A stretch of DNA of 36,519 nt from Arcicella sp. (lineage in GTDB: Bacteria; Bacteroidota; Bacteroidia; Cytophagales; Spirosomataceae). The stretch lies in assembly GCA_014376355.1 (NCBI GenBank), contig JACMRQ010000495.1:1-36519 (forward strand). Direction: 5' to 3'. Under the pieces are notes generated by a model. It was not told the origin of the DNA. It saw only the letters and a program-made list of their open reading frames with translations, and made no database searches. Below, in pieces: positions 30,394-36,519 of the stretch; position 1 is the first letter of the stretch, and every line of letters starts with the position of its first letter. The position numbers were made by a program, and so were the translations under genes.

Positions 30394-32559
30394 TTAAAAC
30401 TTAAATTTTACGTTCACTCCACCAAAATAATAAGCCTTACTCGCCCCAGGGTTTACGTCCGTAGCAACGCCCGATGGATAATTACTTCCCGCATCTGAAT
30501 CGTTTACATTATTTCCCAAAAATAAGAAAGTATAATTGATTTGGTTCGTGAGATTATTTCCCGCAAAATATACATCAAAATCCATTTTCTTACCCGTGAT
30601 TTTATAACCTATTTTACTGTTCAATAAAGCAAATCCTTTTACGTTGTTGGTGTTGGCAAAATCAGTATAAACATCGCCCATCACGTTGTAAGTATTGTTC
30701 AAATAAAGTCCCATATTCGTCACAATATCTAAGCCTAAAGTATATTTTGTCTTCGGTACACCTACTACTTGCTTATTCGTATAATCCACAATATCACTAC
30801 CAAATTTGGTTTTAAAGTCGCTGTATTTAAAGTTATAATTAGAATAATTCAAAAATGGCTCAACTTTCTTGATGAACGATTTTGCACCACCCACCATCAA
30901 ATATCCTACACTCAATTCTAAGCCTTGATTGGTCTGATTTCCAGTATTGGCAAAATAAGTATAAGTGCCTCCCGCTGGAATTATGCCCGAAAGTTGCGTA
31001 AGTTTATTGGTAATATCAATGTTGAAAAGCGATATTTGATAATCCACTTTATTCTTAAATAACAAGCCTTGAATACCAAAATCAATCATTCTGGCTTTTT
31101 CTGGCAATAAATCATCATTGGCTTTATTGATTGTTCCGATGAAAGAAGTGGAAGCCGTTGGGGCATTGTATCCTTCACTATAACTCAAATTAACAATCTG
31201 CTGCTTGAAATTTTTCTGTAGAGCAATATGCGGATTGAAAGATGTCGCAAAACTTTTGCTGAATGATAAATCTTTGCCATATCCAGTCAATAAACCTGGA
31301 CTTGCCAATAAATCTAAACGAGTATAATCAATTTGATTAGCACTCAAACCCATAATTACCGACAAATCAAGGGCTTCAAAAGTAGTTCGGTTATGGAAAA
31401 AATAGGCGTATTGATTTGTGAGCGTTTTGTAATATGAACCCTTAGAAATATCTTGTACTTTCAAAGGATTGGTATCGTCATTTCCCACAAAACGATAACT
31501 CGTAGCCAAAGAACGAGATTGTTGAATTTCTGTACCGAGCGTAAAATTATTCGTTACATTTTCTGAAAAATTTGTCTTCCAATCAAACGTTGAGCGAACC
31601 CCAAAACTTGGACTTTCGCTATTTCCATCAGCTCCTGCTGACACATTTTTGAGGTCTTGGGCAAAATAAAATACTGCCGTTCTATTACTGAAATTCTTGC
31701 TAAAATTATAACTATGTGTAAGACTGAAACGAGTAGTCAAAAACTCATTTCTGGCGTTTTTCTTAGCGTAAGCCAAGTTTCCATTGTCAATTCCTGCATA
31801 ATAATCAGCATAAGAAACTTGTCCCGTAATGCCCTCAAGTGAGTAATTATGACTCATATACGCCGTGATTGACTGCTTTTTATTCAATTTGAATTCTCCA
31901 AAAAATGTCAAGAAATTTTTAAGACTCCCTCCTCTTGGACGGTATCCATCTGATTGTAAATGTCCGTAACTCAACGCAATGGCTGAACTGTCATTTACGA
32001 TATCCAAACGGGTGTTCGACTGGAACAATCCGAACGAACCAAACGATAATTTTTCCGTTAAAGAAACGCCTTTATCCTCCGATGATTTCATGTAAAAACG
32101 AGCCACACCACCAACGCCTCCGCCATACATCGTTGCGGCTGGACCTTTCACAACTTCGATGTTATTTACATTAGCAAAATCAATATCATCTAAAACCGTA
32201 ACACCTTCTGCCGTTGTGATTGGCACGCCGTTATAATAAGCTTTTACGCCCCAATTATTGAATTTTTGGTCGTTTCCATACCCTCGAATCACTAATCTTT
32301 GTCCGCCCAATTGCGTGCGTTTATCCACTTGAACGCCCGCCATTATGCCTAAACTTTGCTCAATAAAGGCAGGGTTATTACGATTTAATTCTTCTTCCGT
32401 TATTGCTTCCACTGATTGTGCATGACGTTTAAATTCGCCTCTTTCTTTGGCAGTTTTACGTTTTTCTTTAACGATAACTTCGTCAAGTTCTTTGGTTGTT
32501 TGGGCATAAGAGATACCCGTCATTAATAATATATATGATAGTATAAATAATTTTTTCAT
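30394..32559 (-). CDS. TonB-dependent outer-membrane receptor
   Basis: The 721-residue protein has a signal peptide (about 1-19, ending SYA before QTT). A TonB-box-like ELDEVIV lies at about 24-30. The plug domain (about 45-155) includes LGIMAGVQVDKRTQLGGQRLVIRGYG and VEVVKGP-type INNIEVVKGPAATMYGGGVGGV. A 22-strand barrel ends in aromatic FKF. It lacks the N-terminal carboxypeptidase-regulatory domain of SusC proteins and has no SusD partner, so an iron-chelate, siderophore or other metal-complex substrate is more likely than a glycan. It is downstream of the small membrane protein at 32744-33370 and probably functions with it. Confidence 0.93.
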   Translation of the reverse strand: MKKLFILSYILLMTGISYAQTTKELDEVIVKEKRKTAKERGEFKRHAQSVEAITEEELNRNNPAFIEQSLGIMAGVQVDKRTQLGGQRLVIRGYGNDQKFNNWGVKAYYNGVPITTAEGVTVLDDIDFANVNNIEVVKGPAATMYGGGVGGVARFYMKSSEDKGVSLTEKLSFGSFGLFQSNTRLDIVNDSSAIALSYGHLQSDGYRPRGGSLKNFLTFFGEFKLNKKQSITAYMSHNYSLEGITGQVSYADYYAGIDNGNLAYAKKNARNEFLTTRFSLTHSYNFSKNFSNRTAVFYFAQDLKNVSAGADGNSESPSFGVRSTFDWKTNFSENVTNNFTLGTEIQQSRSLATSYRFVGNDDTNPLKVQDISKGSYYKTLTNQYAYFFHNRTTFEALDLSVIMGLSANQIDYTRLDLLASPGLLTGYGKDLSFSKSFATSFNPHIALQKNFKQQIVNLSYSEGYNAPTASTSFIGTINKANDDLLPEKARMIDFGIQGLLFKNKVDYQISLFNIDITNKLTQLSGIIPAGGTYTYFANTGNQTNQGLELSVGYLMVGGAKSFIKKVEPFLNYSNYNFKYSDFKTKFGSDIVDYTNKQVVGVPKTKYTLGLDIVTNMGLYLNNTYNVMGDVYTDFANTNNVKGFALLNSKIGYKITGKKMDFDVYFAGNNLTNQINYTFLFLGNNVNDSDAGSNYPSGVATDVNPGASKAYYFGGVNVKFKF

Positions 32560-32656
32560 GCTATAATGTTGATAATCAAAGGCAACTACAATAAATCAAG
32601 ATGCCTTTTGTTAAATATTGAAAATAGAATATTAATATCTGCCTGATTTTGTAGGT

Positions 32657-32706
32657 GCGTATAGCATACGCCCTTCTACATGAAAGAAAGGGCGTATGCT
32701 ATACGC
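32657..32706. repeat. REP-like double palindrome between the TonB receptor and the small membrane gene
   Basis: GCGTATAGCATACGCCCTT (32657-32675) and AAGGGCGTATGCTATACGC (32688-32706) are a perfect 19-bp inverted repeat with a 12-nt loop. Each arm is itself a palindrome (GCGTAT-N3-ATACGC). It is much GC-richer than its surroundings. The form is that of paired REP/BIME elements. Confidence 0.75.
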
Positions 32707-32743
32707 TTCATCAGAAACAAAAATGCCAGAAAATTATAAAAAC

Positions 32744-33370
32744 TTATGAAAGTTGGGGTGGTTGTTTCAGTTTTGAAACAAAATCAGAAGCGTGAAAAAT
32801 GATTAAATTGGGGAAAACTGAAGCTTTTTCAGGAGAAAAATAATTAAAATAAAACGAAGGATTTTGATGTGCAATTAAAGGTTGTGCCAACAAATATAAA
32901 ATAAGTTTTGCATTATCGCCAAGCGGCATATTTTCCGTTTGGTTATTAAACAGTTTATTGATTTTAAGTTCTAGTTTAGTTTCGGCTTTGTCAGTTAAGC
33001 AGTAATAATAATTTATCCCAGAAATAGTTTCAAGATAGGCAATATCGTATAAATTACCGTTAAATCTGAATTCTTTTTGTGCACGTTCCCATACTATTTT
33101 AGATAGATTTTCAGCATTAGCAATAATACAGATTAGCTCAGATTTTTTTAAAGATTTGATAATTTTATGTTCCACATTTTCTCTAATTTCATGCCTTTCA
33201 TAACTCAATATGGCATAGAAGCCACCCATTTTGAGTAGTAAAGCAGAAAATAGTATGAGAGATAAAAGTGTTTTCAACTGAATTAATAATAAGTTTAATA
33301 CAAATAAAATCAATTTTACCGTATTTTCCCATATTATTGTGACCAAGAACCATAGATTAACCTGTTTCAT
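32744..33370 (-). CDS. Small membrane protein upstream of a TonB-dependent receptor
   Basis: The 208-residue protein has no assigned name. N-terminal hydrophobic segments span about 5-60 and end in MGGFYAILSYERHEIRENVEHKIIKSL. Residues about 85-115 (VWERAQKEFRFNGNLYDIAYLE) recall a motif seen in small Bacteroidota membrane proteins next to metal-uptake TonB receptors ('W....EF...G..YDI'). The C-terminal third is variable. It runs in the same direction as the receptor gene 184 bp downstream, with a REP-like palindrome between them. Divergent eutB starts only 40 bp from its start codon. The family link is from memory of similar neighbourhoods and is tentative. Confidence 0.55.
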   Translation of the reverse strand: MKQVNLWFLVTIIWENTVKLILFVLNLLLIQLKTLLSLILFSALLLKMGGFYAILSYERHEIRENVEHKIIKSLKKSELICIIANAENLSKIVWERAQKEFRFNGNLYDIAYLETISGINYYYCLTDKAETKLELKINKLFNNQTENMPLGDNAKLILYLLAQPLIAHQNPSFYFNYFSPEKASVFPNLIIFHASDFVSKLKQPPQLS

Positions 33371-33410
33371 TAATCTTAATATTTTTACGACTTAGCGTAA
33401 ATTTCTAAAA

Positions 33411-34781
33411 ATGTACCAACAAAACATCAAAAATATAAGCTATAATTTCTCTGATCTCAAAACCTTAATGGCGAAGGCAACACCTCGGAGGTCAGGAGAC
33501 GAATTAGCGGGAGTGGCAGCAAAATCTGCCCAAGAAAGGGTGGCAGCACAGATGGCTTTAGCGGATATTCCTTTAAAAACTTTCTTAACCGAACATTTAA
33601 TTCCTTACGAACAAGACGAAATAACTCGTCTCATTATTGATTCACACGATGCTCAAGCATTTACCCCTGTAAGTCATTTGACGGTCGGAGATTTTAGAGA
33701 TTTTCTTCTACAAGAAACCACCGATAAAAAAATACTTAACGATTTGCAGAAAGGACTTACCCCCGAAATGGTGGCAGCGGTATGCAAAATTATGCGAATT
33801 CAAGATTTAATAACAGTTGCCTCAAAGTGTGAAGTAATTACTAAATTCAGAACGACCATCGGATTGCAAGGACATTTTTCCACTCGCCTACAACCCAATC
33901 ATCCAACGGACGATTTTAGGGGAATTGCCGCCAGTTTGATTGATGGACTTTTTTACGGAAGCGGCGATGCTGTCATTGGAATAAACCCTGCTACGGATAA
34001 CGTTCCAACCGTTATTCAGCTTTTAGAAATGCTCGATTCCGTGCGACAAAAATTTGAAATTCCGATGCAATCTTGTATTTTGAGTCATATTACCACGACC
34101 ATAAAAGCCATTGAACGCAATGCTCCCGTAGATTTGGTTTTTCAATCCATTGGCGGAACGGAAGCAACTAATACTTCTTTTGGGATTAACCTAAATGTGT
34201 TAAAAGAAGGCTATGAAGCAGGTTTATCGCTCAATCGAGGAACGATTGGAAACAATTTAATGTATTTTGAAACGGGTCAAGGAAGTTCACTTTCGGCAAA
34301 TGCTCATCATGGACTCGATCAGCAAACGTGTGAAACCCGTGCCTATGCTGTGGCAAGGCACTTTAATCCTCTTTTGGTAAATACCGTAGTGGGCTTTATT
34401 GGTCCAGAATATTTATACGATGGAAAACAAATCATTCGAGCGGGCTTAGAAGACCATTTTTGCGGTAAATTATTGGGGCTTCCGATGGGCGTGGATGTGT
34501 GTTACACGAATCACGCTGAAGCCGATCAAGATGACATGGATACCTTGTTAACACTCTTAGGAACAGCAGGTTGCAATTTTATTATGGGTGTTCCAGGAGC
34601 CGATGATGTGATGCTTCATTACCAAAGCACTTCTTTTCATGATGCTCTATACATCAGGCATTTACTCGGAAAAAGACCCGCCCCAGAGTTTGAAGAGTGG
34701 TTATTGAAAATGAATATTTTTGACAAAAAAATGCACTTAAAAACGGGAAATATTAAATTGATTGAAGCAATGAACTGGTAA
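33411..34781 (+). CDS. eutB: Ethanolamine ammonia-lyase heavy chain EutB
   Basis: The 456-residue protein matches the usual EutB length and sequence. KATPRRSGDELAGVAAKSAQERVAAQMALADIPL is the start, where the ADxPL block is typical. GLQGHFSTRLQPNHPTDD, GDAVIGINPATDN, QSIGGTEATNTSFGIN, YFETGQGSSLSANAHHG and VGFIGPEYLYDGKQIIRAGLEDHFCGKLLGLPMGVDVCYTNHA follow. These form the TIM barrel that binds adenosylcobalamin and ethanolamine. The active enzyme needs EutC, encoded far away at 3141-3890. No reactivase (eutA), permease or aldehyde dehydrogenase is seen beside it. Two degenerate REP-like palindromes follow directly after the stop. Confidence 0.97.
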   Translation: MYQQNIKNISYNFSDLKTLMAKATPRRSGDELAGVAAKSAQERVAAQMALADIPLKTFLTEHLIPYEQDEITRLIIDSHDAQAFTPVSHLTVGDFRDFLLQETTDKKILNDLQKGLTPEMVAAVCKIMRIQDLITVASKCEVITKFRTTIGLQGHFSTRLQPNHPTDDFRGIAASLIDGLFYGSGDAVIGINPATDNVPTVIQLLEMLDSVRQKFEIPMQSCILSHITTTIKAIERNAPVDLVFQSIGGTEATNTSFGINLNVLKEGYEAGLSLNRGTIGNNLMYFETGQGSSLSANAHHGLDQQTCETRAYAVARHFNPLLVNTVVGFIGPEYLYDGKQIIRAGLEDHFCGKLLGLPMGVDVCYTNHAEADQDDMDTLLTLLGTAGCNFIMGVPGADDVMLHYQSTSFHDALYIRHLLGKRPAPEFEEWLLKMNIFDKKMHLKTGNIKLIEAMNW

Positions 34782-34834
34782 GGACGAATTGAGTTCATCC
34801 AATTGTACATATTTTGGGCGAATACGATTCACCC
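34782..34834. repeat. Pair of degenerate REP-like palindromes after eutB
   Basis: GGACGAATTGAGTTCATCC (34782-34800) and GGGCGAATACGATTCACCC (34816-34834) are two imperfect 19-bp palindromes of the same form, 15 bp apart. They begin at the base after the eutB stop. Their shape (GGG-C-GAAT...ATTC-CCC) resembles repeated intergenic palindromes found in many bacterial genomes. Confidence 0.5.
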
Positions 34835-34847
34835 CTGCATAGCACAA

Positions 34848-35366
34848 CTATTTGAAGGTAATTATCTCATTAAAAATTCCTCTTTTGGCTTGCCAATCTT
34901 GTACGGCTTTACCCGTTCCTGCCGCCCACGGTCGGATTTCGTGATCTTTTTTACGTTTAAAATCAATTAATTCTTCGCTGAGTTTTATTTCGCCTGTTGC
35001 TCGAATGTGGTAAGCAATAATAAGTTGATTCATACGATGAAATTCGTATAAGCCCACAAATTCTACAATTTCCCCATCAAGATTTAATTCCTCTTTAACT
35101 TCTCGTAAAACTCCTTCTTCGGGTGTTTCTCCAGCTTCCAAAAAACCCGTGATAAGAGCAAACCAACCTTCGGGCCAAGCGACATTTCGAGCCAAAATAA
35201 TATCCCCTTCATGTTCAACAATTGCAGCAACCACAGGAGTAGGATTATTCCAAAAAACATAACCACATTCGGCGCTTTGGTCAATACATTGCAGACGGTC
35301 ACGCTCGTCTCTAAATTTTATCTCAAGTTGTTTCCCACATTGTGGGCAGAATTTCATTTTCGTCAT
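34848..35366 (-). CDS. Nudix hydrolase with N-terminal zinc ribbon (NudC-like)
   Basis: The 172-residue protein has a zinc ribbon with Cys7, Cys10, Cys27 and Cys34, followed by the Nudix domain. The Nudix box runs from Gly74 (GFLEAGETPEEGVLREVKEEL): Gly74, Glu80, Arg88, Glu89, Glu92 and Glu93 fit G-x5-E-x7-REUxEE. The following Gly of the consensus is replaced by Asn95. The zinc ribbon plus Nudix layout recalls NADH pyrophosphatase NudC but is shorter, lacking the NudC N-terminal domain and the SQPWPFP array. The substrate is therefore open. It lies 7 bp behind the YdcZ-type gene and is probably in one operon with it. Confidence 0.88.
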   Translation of the reverse strand: MTKMKFCPQCGKQLEIKFRDERDRLQCIDQSAECGYVFWNNPTPVVAAIVEHEGDIILARNVAWPEGWFALITGFLEAGETPEEGVLREVKEELNLDGEIVEFVGLYEFHRMNQLIIAYHIRATGEIKLSEELIDFKRKKDHEIRPWAAGTGKAVQDWQAKRGIFNEIITFK

Positions 35367-35373
35367 AAATTAT

Positions 35374-35817
35374 TTAGAATTTCTGAATTAAAATTACACC
35401 AATTACCAAAAATAAAGCTCCAATGATTCTTCCCAAAGAAATTTCACGCAAGGGGGCATCCAAAATTCCATAGTGATCAAACATAATTGACACTGCCATT
35501 TGTCCCGCCACAATCAATCCGAAGGTTAAAGCAAAACCTAATCGAGGCATCAGCACAATAACTATACTTACATAAAAAGCCCCTAATAGTCCCGCAAACC
35601 AAACATACCACGGAGCATTTCTACATTGACTCATCAAGTTTAAGGGAATTCGGGCAATGGCGGCGTAAATCATTAAGCCAATTAAACCCGTAAGAAATGA
35701 GAAAAAAGCCGCCAAAACGGGATGTCCCACAAATTTAGCCATTTTGGCATTTAAACCCGCTTGAGTCGGAAAAACCGCTCCGCATAGGAAAGCTAAGAAA
35801 ATTAAGAAATATTGCAT
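35374..35817 (-). CDS. YdcZ/DUF606-type DMT-superfamily membrane protein
   Basis: The 147-residue protein has five hydrophobic segments and the half-size DMT layout. FLAFLCGAVFPTQAGLNAKMAKFVGHPVLAAFFSF is the conserved first part, followed by WYVWFAGLLGAFYVSIVIVLMPRLGFALTFGLIVAGQMAVSI and ILDAPLREISLGRIIGALFLVIGV. Members are thought to be small transporters acting as pairs. The substrate is unknown. It starts the minus-strand pair with the Nudix gene, 7 bp apart. Confidence 0.85.
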   Translation of the reverse strand: MQYFLIFLAFLCGAVFPTQAGLNAKMAKFVGHPVLAAFFSFLTGLIGLMIYAAIARIPLNLMSQCRNAPWYVWFAGLLGAFYVSIVIVLMPRLGFALTFGLIVAGQMAVSIMFDHYGILDAPLREISLGRIIGALFLVIGVILIQKF

Positions 35818-35904
35818 TTAAAGAGTTGGTTTACTGTAAAATTATCAATAAAAAATTTCACTTTTTACTTATCTTTACAATATCATCAATCTAAAACCCA
35901 AAAA

Positions 35905-36519
35905 ATGAAAAAACAATACTTACTACTTTTAGCACTAACACTGACTTTCTCAGTAAATGCCCAAAAGAAAAAGAATCTCTCAGTAAATAATATTCCAACA
36001 TCCCAACAACTAAATTTTACTTCCGCCAATGAGCGAATGAAGGCTTTTGACCAACGTAAAGCTCTGGAAATAAAATCGTTAGTTAATAATGTAAAATTTC
36101 GTTCTGTTGGTCCAACGGTGATGTCAGGGCGAGTAGTTGATGTTGATGTAAATAATCAAAATCCTACGGAATTTTTCGTGGCTTATGCTTCGGGTGGACT
36201 TTGGAAAACTGAAAATAACGGAATTAGTTTCTCACCACTCTTTGATAATGAGGCAGTTATGACCATCGGAGACATTGCGGTGGATTGGAAAACCAAAGGG
36301 CAAACCATCTGGATTGGCACGGGCGAAGCCAATTCTTCACGCTCTTCATACGCAGGTGTGGGAATGTATAAAAGTGAAGACGGAGGTAAAACTTGGCAAC
36401 ACAAAGGCTTGGATGAAACGCATCACATTGGCAAAGTAATTTTGCATCCAACTGACCCAAATACGGTTTGGGTGGCAGCTTTGGGGAAACTTTATACCGC
36501 CAACAAAGAGCGAGGATTA
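35905..36519 (+). CDS. Secreted BNR/VPS10 (sortilin-like) beta-propeller protein, N-terminal part (cut by window edge)
   Basis: The ATG at 35905 opens a frame of 205 codons that runs off the right edge. A signal peptide of about 20 residues ends in SVNAQ. The following sequence has BNR/Asp-box-like propeller repeats: GGLWKTENNGISFSPLF, TIWIGTGEANSSRSS and GMYKSEDGGKTWQHKG, each with the S/T-x-D/N-x-G-x-x-W/F pattern. FRSVGPTVMSGRVVDVDV is the typical start of the large 'WD40/YVTN/BNR-like repeat' proteins of Bacteroidota, which are usually about 1000 residues and are exported. The function is unknown; a glycosidase or peptidase-like role has been proposed for some relatives. Confidence 0.88.
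   Translation, partial: MKKQYLLLLALTLTFSVNAQKKKNLSVNNIPTSQQLNFTSANERMKAFDQRKALEIKSLVNNVKFRSVGPTVMSGRVVDVDVNNQNPTEFFVAYASGGLWKTENNGISFSPLFDNEAVMTIGDIAVDWKTKGQTIWIGTGEANSSRSSYAGVGMYKSEDGGKTWQHKGLDETHHIGKVILHPTDPNTVWVAALGKLYTANKERGL

Noticed and set aside
32657-32706. The 19-bp inverted repeat as a plain intrinsic terminator
   Set aside because: It has no T-run on either side, and the arms are internally palindromic, which fits a REP-like element better.
1-36519. CRISPR arrays, tRNA/rRNA genes, insertion sequences, integrases
   Set aside because: No regularly spaced repeats, cloverleaf with CCA-type ends, rRNA stretches, transposase motifs or terminal inverted repeats with target duplications were seen.

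Overview
The window is AT-rich, protein-dense chromosomal DNA from a member of the Bacteroidota, most likely a Cytophagales-type bacterium. The basis is the gene content: a TonB-dependent receptor, a TPR-PD40-OmpA protein, a DUF5117/DUF4953-type zinc protease, a PcrB/GGGP synthase homologue, a GH3/beta-lactamase fusion and a Zn-ligand-less DksA relative. Several genes are also preceded by the Bacteroidota promoter signature TTTG-N19..21-TAnnTTTG, and Shine-Dalgarno sequences are not evident. No rRNA, tRNA, CRISPR array, insertion sequence or integrase was seen. The species cannot be named from the sequence alone.

Layout. 1-3.9 kb: the 5' part of an RluA-type pseudouridine synthase, a secreted beta-barrel protein, comM and eutC. 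4.1-8.1 kb: a divergent mntR/mntH manganese locus with a shared operator, two small membrane proteins and a GGGP synthase homologue. 8.1-11.9 kb: glutamate dehydrogenase, a DksA-like regulator, a DUF72 protein and a RidA-family protein. 12-22 kb: a secreted zinc metalloprotease, a GH3 N-acetylhexosaminidase fused to a beta-lactamase-like domain, a membrane-anchored Ppx/GppA-like (ASKHA) protein and a PorE-like OmpA protein. 22.1-25.7 kb: rnhB, an intact higBA toxin-antitoxin pair, a GH3/JAR1-like acyl-adenylating enzyme, and a second higBA pair whose toxin carries an in-frame TGA. 25.7-28.7 kb: an M16 metalloprotease with a possibly structured leader. 28.7-30.4 kb: an SdpI-like / SdpR / SdpI-like operon with two matching operators. 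30.4-34.8 kb: a TonB-dependent receptor, a small membrane protein and eutB. 34.8-36.5 kb: a zinc-ribbon Nudix hydrolase, a YdcZ-type transporter and the start of a BNR/VPS10-type secreted protein.

How it fits together. Most of the window is housekeeping or envelope function. The two ethanolamine ammonia-lyase subunits, which must form one enzyme, lie about 29.5 kb apart. Mn import is read as MntR-controlled through a palindrome lying between the two divergent promoters. The parts most worth a second look are the double-SdpI/SdpR operon with its paired operators, the decayed HigB toxin beside an intact antitoxin, the apparently extracytoplasmic Ppx/GppA-like protein, and REP-like palindromes around the TonB receptor and eutB.
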